Positions 29,715 to 38,271 of a DNA stretch of 64,000 nucleotides are shown here, piece after piece (positions within the stretch are counted from its first letter, which is position 1; each line of letters starts with the position of its first letter). Below the pieces are notes generated by a model that was not told where the DNA came from, did no database searches, and worked only from the letters and a program-made list of their open reading frames with translations. The position numbers were made by a program, and so were the translations under genes. The stretch covers positions 1 to 64,000 of the forward strand of contig CAZKCG010000005.1 of NCBI GenBank assembly GCA_964551445.1, in the 5' to 3' direction. The DNA comes from DAOPXV01 sp964551445 (lineage in GTDB: Bacteria > Muiribacteriota > UBA9980).

Positions 29715-30332
29715 CTATTTGCCGAAATTTATCGACGCGGAGTTTATGCAGTAGCGAAGGCCCGTCGGCGCGGGACCGTCGTTGAACAGATGCCCCAGGT
29801 GGCCGCCGCAGTTTTTGCAGATAACTTCCGTTCTGACCATACCGTGGCTGGTATCGGTTTTTTCAAGGATATTGCCTTTTTCGGAGGCTGAGGAAAAGCT
29901 CGGCCAGCCGCAGCCGGCATCGAATTTGGAGTCCGAATTGAAAAGGAGCGCGCCGCAGCCGGCGCAATGGTAGTTCCCTTTTTCGTCGTGCCTGTAATAT
30001 TTCCCCGAAAAAGGCGCCTCGGTTCCTTTTTCGCGAAGAACCCGGTACTGTTCAGGCGTCAGCGTTTTTTTCCATTCTTCATCGGTTTTATTGAAGGGCA
30101 TATTATCACTTCCATTTGTTTTTGATCGTTTTAACGTGTTTTCGGCAGTTTTGTCCGCGCGGTCGTCCCGCGGGAAATTTGACGGTTCCGCTCCTATTTT
30201 AAAATAATCGGGCGAAAATGTCAACAGGGAAGGAAAAATGACCGGTAAAGAGCCGAGAATAAGAAAAAAAACGGCGGCGATCAGCGGCCGTGAAAGCTTC
30301 GAAGATGAGAGTCGGGCAAACATAGTTTTCAA
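29715..30332 (-). CDS. msrB: membrane-anchored methionine-R-sulfoxide reductase
   Basis: A 205-residue protein. Residues 15-40 (LIAAVFFLILGSLPVIFP) are a signal anchor; the MsrB domain follows from about residue 78 (NKTDEEWKKTLTPEQYRVLR) with two zinc CxxC pairs (YHCAGCG and ICKNCGG) and the catalytic RYCINSASI. It reduces oxidised methionine in envelope proteins. A strong GGAGG precedes the TTG at 30332. An internal ATG at 30102 also has GGAAGTG and could give a cytosolic form. Confidence 0.9.
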   Translation of the reverse strand: MKTMFARLSSSKLSRPLIAAVFFLILGSLPVIFPSLLTFSPDYFKIGAEPSNFPRDDRADKTAENTLKRSKTNGSDNMPFNKTDEEWKKTLTPEQYRVLREKGTEAPFSGKYYRHDEKGNYHCAGCGALLFNSDSKFDAGCGWPSFSSASEKGNILEKTDTSHGMVRTEVICKNCGGHLGHLFNDGPAPTGLRYCINSASINFGK

Positions 30333-30394
30333 TGCAGTTTTCCTCCGTAAAAGATCAGGAAAAATTTAAAATAACATGAGTGACGGAATTGAGG

Positions 30395-32467
30395 CTAATA
30401 TGCGTTTTTAAGAATGTTGATGAGTTCGTCCGGTTCCGTTACGGGCGGATGGCATTTTTGTCCGGCGCATACGAAGGCCGCGGCGGATCCGCCGGGCGTT
30501 TTATATCCGGCCTCGCGGGCATCCGCGAAAGCAAGGACTCCGAATGGCTGATAAGTTGAATTTACTGCGTTTATAAGAGCGGCCGCCGCTTTGTCTTTTA
30601 CGCTTCCGGATATAACGGTTTTAACGAGCCGTCCGTTCATAAGCTGAAGCGAGCATAAAAATTCGGCGTGAGAGGCGGGATCGTCGTTCACGCCCGCGGC
30701 GAAGAAACTTATAAGTTTTGCCGCGGCGTCTTCAAATACTGCGTTTCCGGTGAGCGCGTGAAGTTTTAAAAGTTCCGCGGCCATTACCGAATTTCCTGAA
30801 GGCGTGGCGCCGTCGTAAACGGTTTTCTGTCTCGCGAGAAGTTTTTCGCCGTCGTTTGGCGTGAAAAAAAACGCTCCGCTTTCCCCGTCCATGAATTTTT
30901 CAATGCATGTTTCGGCGAGCGCCGCCGCGCGTTCGAGATAGATGCGGTCGAAAGACGCTTCATAAAGCGATATGAGGCCGCGTATCATGAAAGCGTGATC
31001 GTCGAGAAGGCCTTCGATAAAGGCGTGTCCGTCCCTGTAACGGTGAAGGACGCCGCCTTTTTCCGGGAACATTTTGTCGATGAAAAAATTCGCCGCGTTT
31101 TTCGCGGCTTCGAGGAACCGGGACTCGTTGAGGACTCTTGAAGCGGAAGCTAAAGCGTGTATCATAAGGCCGTTCCAGTCGGCGAGTATCTTTTCGTCGC
31201 GGGAAGGCGGAACGCGTTTTTCCCTGAGCTCAAAAAGCTTCGCTCTTAAAGGCCGCAGTGCGGTTTCAAGAGAGGCTCCGGCGCCTTCTTCGGGATTTTT
31301 TTCAAGATCCAGATGAAGTATGTTTTTTTTGTCCGGTCCGGATCCATCATGTTCGGAAAAGTTTCCGGCCGGATCAGCGTTATACGCCATGGCAAAAAGC
31401 TTAAGCTCTCCGTCCATCAGGGCCGCCTCGAGTTCGGCATATTCCCAGACATAGAATTTACCTTCTACGCCTTCGCTGTCGGCGTCCTCGGCCGAATAAA
31501 AACCGCCTTCGGGCGCCGTCATATCGCGCATGGCGTAATTTAAGATATCCCTTGCGGCGTCCGCGAAAAAAAGATCGCCGGTCGCCTGATAGGCCGAAAG
31601 ATACGCGGGAACGATGAGAGCCTGATCGTAGAGCATTTTTTCGAAGTGCGGAACGAGCCATTTTTCGTCCACTGAATATCTGTGTATCCCGCCTCCGAGA
31701 TGATCGTATATTCCGCCGCATCTTATGGCGCGAAGAGTTTTGCAGGCCATTTCAAGGGCTTTACCGTTTTTCGTCATGAAATAATGGCGCAGCAGGAAAA
31801 TAACGGTATGCGGCATCGGGAATTTCGGGGCCCGTCCGAAGCCGCCGTTTTTTTCATCGAACGAATTTTCCAGAAGTTCCGCCGCGTCCTCGAAAATTTC
31901 AGGGCCGCATTCTCCTCCATCGCGGAAACGGTGTTCCATGGCGTCCACGGCTTCTATTACCTTTTGCGTCACCGAATCGATCTCGCCGCGTCTTTCGTTC
32001 CACGCTTCCGTTATCGCCGGTATTAGTTCGTCGAGCCCGGGTCTGCCGTAACGGGCTTTGGCCGGAATATAGGTCGCCGCGAAGAAAGGTTTTTTATCGG
32101 GGGTCAGAATAATTGTCAGCGGCCAGCCGCCTCCGCCGGTCATGAGGCGGCATACGCTCATGTAAACGCCGTCTATGTCGGGCCGTTCCTCGCGGTCAAC
32201 CTTGACGGGAATGAACGCTTCATTGATAAGTTTCGCTATTTCTTCGTTCTCGAAAGACTCATGCGCCATTACATGGCACCAGTGGCAGGTGGAATAACCG
32301 ATCGAAAGAAGGACCGGTTTATCCGCGGCGCGCGCTTCTTCGAAAGCCTCGTCGTTCCAGGCGCGCCAGTTTACGGGGTTCGAAGCGTGCTGGAGAAGGT
32401 AAGGGCTTTTTTCGCCGGAAAGTTTGTTGTTCGGGTTGCCAGGGTTTTCCTGGTTGATAGAACTCAT
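30395..32467 (-). CDS. thioredoxin-domain protein of the YyaL / DUF255 family
   Basis: A 690-residue protein related to YyaL and human SPATA20. N-terminal thioredoxin-like domain with NKLSGEKSPYLLQHASNPVN and the CHWCHVMAHESF motif, then PVKVDREERPDIDGVYM and GGWPLTIILTP. The rest is an alpha/alpha toroid of the N-acylglucosamine-epimerase type (FGRAPKFPMPH, GGIYDHLGGGIHRYSVDEKW). Length is normal for the family. The molecular role is not well defined; redox or sugar-related functions are suggested. It may be cotranscribed with msrB downstream. Confidence 0.9.
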   Translation of the reverse strand: MSSINQENPGNPNNKLSGEKSPYLLQHASNPVNWRAWNDEAFEEARAADKPVLLSIGYSTCHWCHVMAHESFENEEIAKLINEAFIPVKVDREERPDIDGVYMSVCRLMTGGGGWPLTIILTPDKKPFFAATYIPAKARYGRPGLDELIPAITEAWNERRGEIDSVTQKVIEAVDAMEHRFRDGGECGPEIFEDAAELLENSFDEKNGGFGRAPKFPMPHTVIFLLRHYFMTKNGKALEMACKTLRAIRCGGIYDHLGGGIHRYSVDEKWLVPHFEKMLYDQALIVPAYLSAYQATGDLFFADAARDILNYAMRDMTAPEGGFYSAEDADSEGVEGKFYVWEYAELEAALMDGELKLFAMAYNADPAGNFSEHDGSGPDKKNILHLDLEKNPEEGAGASLETALRPLRAKLFELREKRVPPSRDEKILADWNGLMIHALASASRVLNESRFLEAAKNAANFFIDKMFPEKGGVLHRYRDGHAFIEGLLDDHAFMIRGLISLYEASFDRIYLERAAALAETCIEKFMDGESGAFFFTPNDGEKLLARQKTVYDGATPSGNSVMAAELLKLHALTGNAVFEDAAAKLISFFAAGVNDDPASHAEFLCSLQLMNGRLVKTVISGSVKDKAAAALINAVNSTYQPFGVLAFADAREAGYKTPGGSAAAFVCAGQKCHPPVTEPDELINILKNAY

Positions 32468-32530
32468 GATCCACCTTTAAGCTGTTTCTTCTTATTAGTA
32501 AAGGCTCGCGAAGCGGGCAAAAATTAATAT

Positions 32531-34042
32531 TTACTGAGGCATGGGCGGCATGGGCGGTATTTGATTCTGCTGCTGCTGATATTGCATCTGCTGAACGAGC
32601 GGGTCCACATACGGCTGAGGAGTGAGCGGCTGGTTGTAAAAAGGGTCGTTCAGCCCGGGCGGCATTATGGCTCCGGGAGATCCCGGCTGTCCGGGCTGAC
32701 CTTCCGCTCCCGCGGCCTGAGGCTGACGCTTTCTGCGTTTGAAGGTAACATCGGGGTCGTCGTATCCGAGCTTTTCAATTTCTATATCGCGCAGTCCTGA
32801 TTGTTTTAAAAGGGCGGCGTATTCCTTCGATCTGCGGTTGACCTTTAACAGGCCTTTTAAAACATAGCGGGCCTCGCTTTTTTTATCCATCAGAAGAAGC
32901 ACTTTGGCGAGCCTTAGCCCGACCTCGTAGTCCGCCGGTATTATTTCATAGGCGATCTTTAAATGTTCGCGCGATTCGCGGAACATGCCTTCGCGGTAGT
33001 AGATCTCGCCGAGATATTTATGAGATCCGGCGTGCGTGGAAAAATATTGGAGGGCGTAAGTGAAGCTGTTTTTGGCCGTGTCGAATTTTTCCTTGAGGTA
33101 CTGATAATAGCCGTTCTTGAAATAAAATTCGGAGTAAACGCGGTTGAATTTACGCATGTCGATCCGTCCGCCGCCGCTGTATCCGAGATCCTTTATCTCG
33201 CCGATATTAAAGCCGTTATAAGCTAAAAGATAGACCATCTGAGTGTCGTCCGGCTCGAGAGCCAGGTAGTTCTTGATCTGTTCCTTCGCTTCGGGCGTTT
33301 TTCCGGTCCTTAAATAAAGGCGGATCTGGGCGTATTTCGAACTTTTGGTTTTTTCGTCGAGAGTGTCCGCGTATTTATACTGAAGCGCCGCGCCCTCGTC
33401 GTCCTTATAAGACGAAAGCGTTTCGCCGAGTTTTAAGATACGGCCGGCGCTCTGAGGTTTTTCGTTGACCGCCGCCGCCATTTTTTGGATCTTTTCAGAT
33501 TTTATTTTCAGAAGGATATCGTCGAGCCTTCTCTGAGCGTTCCTTCTGAGCCTTTCGTTAGGCGCGTTAGCCACTACGCGTTCGAGAGATAACGCCTCGT
33601 CCCGCGCCGCCGCGGTTTTTTTGTAGATGTCGGCGAAAAGAAGATAAGACTCATAGGCGTCGAAGTTATTAGATAAGGCGTAAGTGGCGCAATAGGTCGC
33701 CCACTCGATATCCCCTTCTTTGAGATATCTGTTGCCTTCCTTTAAAAAATTTATCTTGTTTTTGTAGTCGATCTTCAGCTTTCCGCGATTGCCTTTTTCC
33801 TCGACCTTTGGCGCGTCCTGAAAAACCTGCGGAATGTCTTCATCCTGCGCCAGGGCCGGAGATGGAGCGGCGGCGAACATGCAGAACAGCGCGGCCGGTA
33901 TCAGAAGCAGCGGCGTAAGACGGGGAAGCGGGTCTTTCAATGGCCGTGAATTTTGTGCAGGAACATGGCCGGTCCGTGAAAAGCGCTCGATGAAAATGGT
34001 ATATTGCATTTTAATGATGTTTGTTATAGATAGATATCTCAT
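32531..34042 (-). CDS. secreted TPR protein with a Pro/Gln-rich C-terminus
   Basis: A 503-residue protein; the start at 34042 overlaps the EamA gene stop (ATGA). The signal sequence is LLLIPAALFCMFAAAPSPAL, cleaved before QDEDIP. Residues 85-430 hold seven or more TPR-like units (NRYLKEGDIEWATYCATYAL, HAGSHKYLGEIYYREGMFRE). The last 60 residues are Pro/Gln/Gly-rich (GAEGQPGQPGSPGAIMPPGL), possibly disordered. It is last in the cluster of 36268-32531. No specific function can be given. Confidence 0.75.
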   Translation of the reverse strand: MRYLSITNIIKMQYTIFIERFSRTGHVPAQNSRPLKDPLPRLTPLLLIPAALFCMFAAAPSPALAQDEDIPQVFQDAPKVEEKGNRGKLKIDYKNKINFLKEGNRYLKEGDIEWATYCATYALSNNFDAYESYLLFADIYKKTAAARDEALSLERVVANAPNERLRRNAQRRLDDILLKIKSEKIQKMAAAVNEKPQSAGRILKLGETLSSYKDDEGAALQYKYADTLDEKTKSSKYAQIRLYLRTGKTPEAKEQIKNYLALEPDDTQMVYLLAYNGFNIGEIKDLGYSGGGRIDMRKFNRVYSEFYFKNGYYQYLKEKFDTAKNSFTYALQYFSTHAGSHKYLGEIYYREGMFRESREHLKIAYEIIPADYEVGLRLAKVLLLMDKKSEARYVLKGLLKVNRRSKEYAALLKQSGLRDIEIEKLGYDDPDVTFKRRKRQPQAAGAEGQPGQPGSPGAIMPPGLNDPFYNQPLTPQPYVDPLVQQMQYQQQQNQIPPMPPMPQ

Positions 34043-34998
34043 GCCGGGTCAGACACCGCCTTTTCATTTCGTGACTCCTCGAACTGTGAAGCTATATAAA
34101 CTCCCGCTATTATAAGAGCTCCGCCGGATATTATCCAGTGCGTGAGCGGCTCGTTAAGAAGGAGGCTGCCGAGCAGTATTCCTATAAGCGGCTGAAGGTT
34201 TAAAAAGATCCCCATGAACGAGGCGTTCAATTTTTCAAGAAGATAATACCATGCGAAATAAGCGAAGGCCGTGGCGAATAAAGCGAGGTATAAAACGCAG
34301 AACCACGAGGCCGCCGACATCTTAACCGCGGCGGTAAGCCCGCCTTCGTAAAGCGCGCAGGGATATAAAAATATGGCGCCGATTATGACCGCGTACGCAG
34401 TTACGACGAAACTCGGCACCCGCTTTACTATTTCGCGGCCCCATATCGTGTAGAGTGAGCAGCAGATGGTTGAGAGAAGCACGAGGATATCGCCCGTCAG
34501 CGAATAATTAGCGTTCGCGGCGGCGGCGCTGTCGGCCGCCGATTTTGAAAGTTCCGGCGGAAGTATTATGAGAAGGACGCCGGAGAGCGAAAGTATTATG
34601 CCCGCCCACATGGCTTTCGTTATGCGCTCGCGCAGAAGAAAGGCCGCGAGAAGTATCATCGTTATCGGTTCCGACGCGATCTCGAGCGCCGCGTTCATGG
34701 TCTTAGTGCTTTTCAGGCCGATGTTTTGAAGAATGTATGCGAGAGTGAACCCGACCACGCCCAGATAGAAGCAGGTGAGAAGGTCTCTCGCGGATAACTT
34801 TACCGCGCGGTATCTCGTCAGAAGGAACGGGATCATGACGAGGCCGGCTATCGAAAATCTGATGAAGGCGAGCGATATCGGCATTATTTTCTCGGTTTCC
34901 ATGGGTATCTTCGTGGCCACGTAAGTGCCGCCCCATATAAGGTTCAAAAGCACCAGCACCAGAGAATAAAATTTTATGTTGACCGTTCCCGTTCTCAT
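34039..34998 (-). CDS. EamA-family (DMT) transporter
   Basis: A 319-residue inner-membrane protein with ten predicted membrane helices in two EamA halves (LVLVLLNLIWGGTYVATKIP; ILVLLSTICCSLYTIWGREI). Proteins of this drug/metabolite superfamily export metabolites or amino acids; the substrate is unknown. The ATG at 34998 overlaps the preceding stop (ATGA), so it is translationally coupled to the DUF4416 gene. Confidence 0.88.
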   Translation of the reverse strand: MRTGTVNIKFYSLVLVLLNLIWGGTYVATKIPMETEKIMPISLAFIRFSIAGLVMIPFLLTRYRAVKLSARDLLTCFYLGVVGFTLAYILQNIGLKSTKTMNAALEIASEPITMILLAAFLLRERITKAMWAGIILSLSGVLLIILPPELSKSAADSAAAANANYSLTGDILVLLSTICCSLYTIWGREIVKRVPSFVVTAYAVIIGAIFLYPCALYEGGLTAAVKMSAASWFCVLYLALFATAFAYFAWYYLLEKLNASFMGIFLNLQPLIGILLGSLLLNEPLTHWIISGGALIIAGVYIASQFEESRNEKAVSDPA

Positions 34999-35549
34999 TT
35001 TATATCGTTCCGTTCCGTTCCGGCTGAATTTTTCGCAAGGTTTTTGTAGATAATTCGAAGTTCGTTGAAGTAAGTTATATAGGTTTCGCGGTAATCCGGA
35101 AAGGTCCACTCAAAAGGCGTGAATGATCCGTTCTTATAGTAAAGGGTTATCTCGAGGTATATTCCGTCTTTTATATATATGCGCTGTATGTTGTCTTTCG
35201 CCGAGGCCAGGACGACCTTCGCGAGCGTCAGATACCCGGGGTCGAGGTTTATCGGGCGGTTGACGCCGTCCTTCGAATATGAAAGCTCCAGCGCGTTGCT
35301 CGCCGTTTTGATGTCCGCGAGTTCGTCCGGCATTATTAATTTTTCGAAAGCGTAAAAAACGCGCCTGATGGCGCCGCCCATTTCGTTCTGATAATATCCG
35401 GTATAATTGAAATCGTAAACGGGGCTTTTTGAAATTATCGCGCCGTGTCTCGCGGTAAGTTCCGCGGCCGCTTTTTCAAGCGTCTCCGCGTCCGAGAAAA
35501 GTATCCCGTAAAAAAGAAGGACGGGTTTGTGGTATTTAGGTTTTCCCAT
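34995..35549 (-). CDS. DUF4416 family protein
   Basis: A 184-residue protein with the DUF4416 pattern: KPVLLFYGILFSDAETLEKA, then FNYTGYYQNEMG, NLDPGYLTLAKVVLAS and TFPDYRETYITYFN. The family occurs in anaerobes and lacks a known function. It is coupled to both neighbours by overlapping start and stop codons (TAATG before, ATGA after), so it is made together with the QueG-like protein and the transporter. Confidence 0.85.
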   Translation of the reverse strand: MGKPKYHKPVLLFYGILFSDAETLEKAAAELTARHGAIISKSPVYDFNYTGYYQNEMGGAIRRVFYAFEKLIMPDELADIKTASNALELSYSKDGVNRPINLDPGYLTLAKVVLASAKDNIQRIYIKDGIYLEITLYYKNGSFTPFEWTFPDYRETYITYFNELRIIYKNLAKNSAGTERNDIK

Positions 35550-36268
35550 TATTTTTCACGGCCCCGGCAGGCTTTTACGCATATCCCGCAGATGCCTTTG
35601 GTGACGAACATCAGCCTTTGAAATTTCGAGATCTGTTCGACGCATTTGGGCAGGCAGAAATCCGCGGCATTTTCGCCTATCGCTCCGACCGGGCATGAGC
35701 TTATGCAGGCGCGGCAGTTCCCGCAATCGTCCGCGAGCGGCGCGGTCACGGCGAGCGGAGCGTCGGTGAGGACGGTCACAAGCCTCATCCGCGAACCGAA
35801 GCGGGCCGAGACCAGAAGGTTGTTGCGGCCTATGAATCCGGTTCCGGCGGCGCGTCCGACGAGCTTATGGTTGAGATAGCTTTTCTGGGAGGCTTTGTCG
35901 ATTATCTGAGAGGCCGCGACCGGCATGGCTTCGAACCCCGAATTTTGAATTATGGCCGTTATTTTAAGCGCGGTGTCGTCGAGAAACGAGTTGACTCGGT
36001 TGTAGTGCATCGCGTAAAGCGGCGTCGGTTCCGTGAAAACGCTTTCGAGGACCGAATCGGAAAGATGGAACGCCATCGATATCGCGTATCGCATTTTCGC
36101 CGTGGCCGGGTTCTGGATAAGGGCCGGGTGGAACCCTTCGCTGACGGCGAATATATCGCACGCGCGAAAAATGGACATTCCGGCGTTCAGCGCGTAGTTT
36201 TCAAGCAGGTTGAAGTTTTCGGCGCCGTTATCTTTAGTGAGGATGATATTTTTAATGAAATTTTCCAA
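35549..36268 (-). CDS. 4Fe-4S protein related to epoxyqueuosine reductase (QueG-like)
   Basis: A 239-residue protein with a middle segment typical of QueG relatives (GRAAGTGFIGRNNLLVSARF) and two cysteine clusters: CGNCRACISSCPVGAI and CLPKC / CGICVKACRG. QueG reduces epoxyqueuosine in tRNA, but this protein is shorter and lacks the cobalamin-binding N-terminus and HEAT end, so it is a paralog of unknown substrate. It starts at TTG (36268) behind GGAG. Confidence 0.78.
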   Translation of the reverse strand: MENFIKNIILTKDNGAENFNLLENYALNAGMSIFRACDIFAVSEGFHPALIQNPATAKMRYAISMAFHLSDSVLESVFTEPTPLYAMHYNRVNSFLDDTALKITAIIQNSGFEAMPVAASQIIDKASQKSYLNHKLVGRAAGTGFIGRNNLLVSARFGSRMRLVTVLTDAPLAVTAPLADDCGNCRACISSCPVGAIGENAADFCLPKCVEQISKFQRLMFVTKGICGICVKACRGREK

Positions 36269-36299
36269 TAGTGTTTTTCTCCATATTCTAAAGGTTAGG

Positions 36300-37010
36300 T
36301 TATTGATTGAATTCCCCTACGTCCAGCCTGGACATGGGGTTCAAATTCCAGAAGGGCTCGCGGTCCTTCGAGGTTATGAGGCGGGGCCCGACGATCATAT
36401 TCATTTTGACCTCGTGTTTTGAATGAGTGTTTCCGTACATGGCGCGCAGCCCGATGAATACGTAAAGCCGCCCTTTGAAGCCTTCGCGGTCGGTGTCGGT
36501 GTAAAAGGTGTTGAAGAAAAGGTAGCTGCCGTTGGTTTCCTTCGGCTTCGAACTCAGCGAGTAGAGCACGCGCTCGTTCTCGACGGTATTGTTGGACTGT
36601 TCCCATTTTCCGGACCAGTTCGCGCGCTTGACCTGGCCGTTGCTCTGGTCGAAGATATACATTATTTTTTCAATGATGGGCTTTCCGTCCTTATCGATGC
36701 CGTTGAACTTCGCGAAGCGGATGCGCGAGCCGCCGACCTCTTTGTCGTTGACCTTTATCGGGTCCTGTATGATGAATTTATCGCCGACTAAGCCGTCCGG
36801 AAAAACCGCGGCGCGGATATCGGTCTTGAGCCATTCGAGGATTATGCGCGAGGAATTCTGGGAGTTTATTTCGTCCTCGCTGTATTTGTATATGTCGTAT
36901 GACTTTATGAAAAGGCTGTAGACCGCCATTAGAAGCATGAGCGAAAGTCCCATGACTATCATGAGTTCGACCATTGTGAAAGCTTTTTTATACCTGAAGA
37001 CGAATTTCAT
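36300..37010 (-). CDS. minor pseudopilin, PilW/GspJ-like
   Basis: A 236-residue protein with a type IV prepilin signal, KKAFTMVELMIVMG, the methylated residue probably being Phe after KKA, with Glu at +5. The hydrophobic helix is followed by a beta-rich domain (GSRIRFAKFNGIDKDGKPII). It is one of three genes with N-terminal pilin-like helices in the operon; minor pilins prime assembly of type IV pili or type II secretion pseudopili. No prepilin peptidase or ATPase gene is in the window. Confidence 0.82.
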   Translation of the reverse strand: MKFVFRYKKAFTMVELMIVMGLSLMLLMAVYSLFIKSYDIYKYSEDEINSQNSSRIILEWLKTDIRAAVFPDGLVGDKFIIQDPIKVNDKEVGGSRIRFAKFNGIDKDGKPIIEKIMYIFDQSNGQVKRANWSGKWEQSNNTVENERVLYSLSSKPKETNGSYLFFNTFYTDTDREGFKGRLYVFIGLRAMYGNTHSKHEVKMNMIVGPRLITSKDREPFWNLNPMSRLDVGEFNQ

Positions 37011-37028
37011 GAAATTATTCCTTAAAGT

Positions 37029-37529
37029 TTATTTGAAAGCCATGTTCTCGTTAGGCGCCAGCGCAAAAAGCGATATGGGGCCCTTGTTTCTGCCGAGTTT
37101 ATCCGTCCAGTAAACGTTCACCACGATCTGGACATAGGTGAATTCTTTTCCGCGCGCCGTCGCGACCTGCTGCAGCGGCGTTATTTCGACCTGGCGTATG
37201 AAGCGCCCGGCGTCCGTTGGAAATTTATCGTTGAAGGATTTGCCCAGCAGTTCCGCGACCTCTTTTTCTTCCATTACGGGCTTCAAAGGGGACTTCGGGT
37301 CCTGCATCGTGAGCGCGTCGAAAGGCTTGTTCTTTAAAAGTTCTATTATTTCAGTGGCCACGTTTATAGCGACCGTTACGTCGCCGGTCCTCATGCTGCC
37401 CCTGGCGGAGAGAACGAAGATCTGATACATAGGCCACATAAGAAGCGTGAAAAGCACCATCGCGACGAGAAGTTCGACGAAGGTCATGCCCGCGCGGCTT
37501 TTTTTAATGCGTTCAAAATTAAAATTCAT
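37029..37529 (-). CDS. minor pseudopilin, PilV/GspI-like
   Basis: A 166-residue protein with the prepilin motif KKSRAGMTFVELLVAMVLFT (cleavage between Gly and Met, Glu at +5), then a short globular domain typical of GspI/PilV (GDVTVAINVATEIIELLKNK). Upstream of the PilW/GspJ-like gene in the same operon, in the usual relative order. Confidence 0.84.
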   Translation of the reverse strand: MNFNFERIKKSRAGMTFVELLVAMVLFTLLMWPMYQIFVLSARGSMRTGDVTVAINVATEIIELLKNKPFDALTMQDPKSPLKPVMEEKEVAELLGKSFNDKFPTDAGRFIRQVEITPLQQVATARGKEFTYVQIVVNVYWTDKLGRNKGPISLFALAPNENMAFK

Positions 37530-37537
37530 GATTCATT

Positions 37538-38239
37538 TCACCTTTCGATCGGAGGGGTCCAGGTATTGGCGGTCTTTTCGAGCACTTTTTTCTGTATGCC
37601 GATCTTTTTTTCGTATTCCGTAGTATAACCCTTGTCATCATTGTTGTTTTTGTATATTCTAAGCTTCATTTCGTTGATCTTTTTCGTGAGGAATATATTG
37701 TTCTCGGGGCCGTTATCGGCCGCTTTTTCGATGCCGTTCAAAACGCCCAGCGCGTCCTCGGGCCGTCCGTCGACCATGAACCCCGACGCTTTTTTTATCT
37801 CAGAGTTCGCCGCCGCGGCCACGCGGTCCGCCGAAGCTTTGCAGGCGGCCATTCTTCGCTCGATGTAAACATTTCCGGCGGTCCTGGAATAATATTTAAG
37901 AGCTTCGGCGTAGTTTCCTTCGGATACGAACTTTTCCGCCATTTTAAAATCTTTGTTTTTGGCCGCCGCCGCTCCGGCTTTTTCAAGAGCGTCGAATTCG
38001 GGGGTCCGTTCGCCTTTCATATAATTTTTTCCGAGATAGATCACTCCGTCTTTTCCGAGGCCGGGCATGGCGCTTTCCCTTCGCATTTCATCGTCGTCGG
38101 CTTCATAGGTGCGGCCGCTGACGTCTTTTTTTATCTTGAACTCGTCCTTTTTTTCGCCGCAGGAACATCCCGTCATCTGAAATGACAGAAGCAGAATAGT
38201 TATGATATAAAAATTTTTTATCGTATCGTTGATATTCAT
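37538..38239 (-). CDS. lipoprotein with TPR-like helices in the pseudopilin operon
   Basis: A 233-residue lipoprotein starting MNINDTIKNFYIITILLLSF at 38239, with the lipobox FQMTGC. Residues 95-215 hold helical repeats (KDFKMAEKFVSEGNYAEALK, DRVAAAANSEIKKASGFMVD). Position suggests a pilotin- or assembly-type role in the pilus/secretion machine, but no family is recognised. An upstream frame to 38338 has no ribosome site. Confidence 0.65.
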   Translation of the reverse strand: MNINDTIKNFYIITILLLSFQMTGCSCGEKKDEFKIKKDVSGRTYEADDDEMRRESAMPGLGKDGVIYLGKNYMKGERTPEFDALEKAGAAAAKNKDFKMAEKFVSEGNYAEALKYYSRTAGNVYIERRMAACKASADRVAAAANSEIKKASGFMVDGRPEDALGVLNGIEKAADNGPENNIFLTKKINEMKLRIYKNNNDDKGYTTEYEKKIGIQKKVLEKTANTWTPPIER

Positions 38240-38271
38240 TATTTTTTCACGCCCTGCGTTATGCGCGGCAG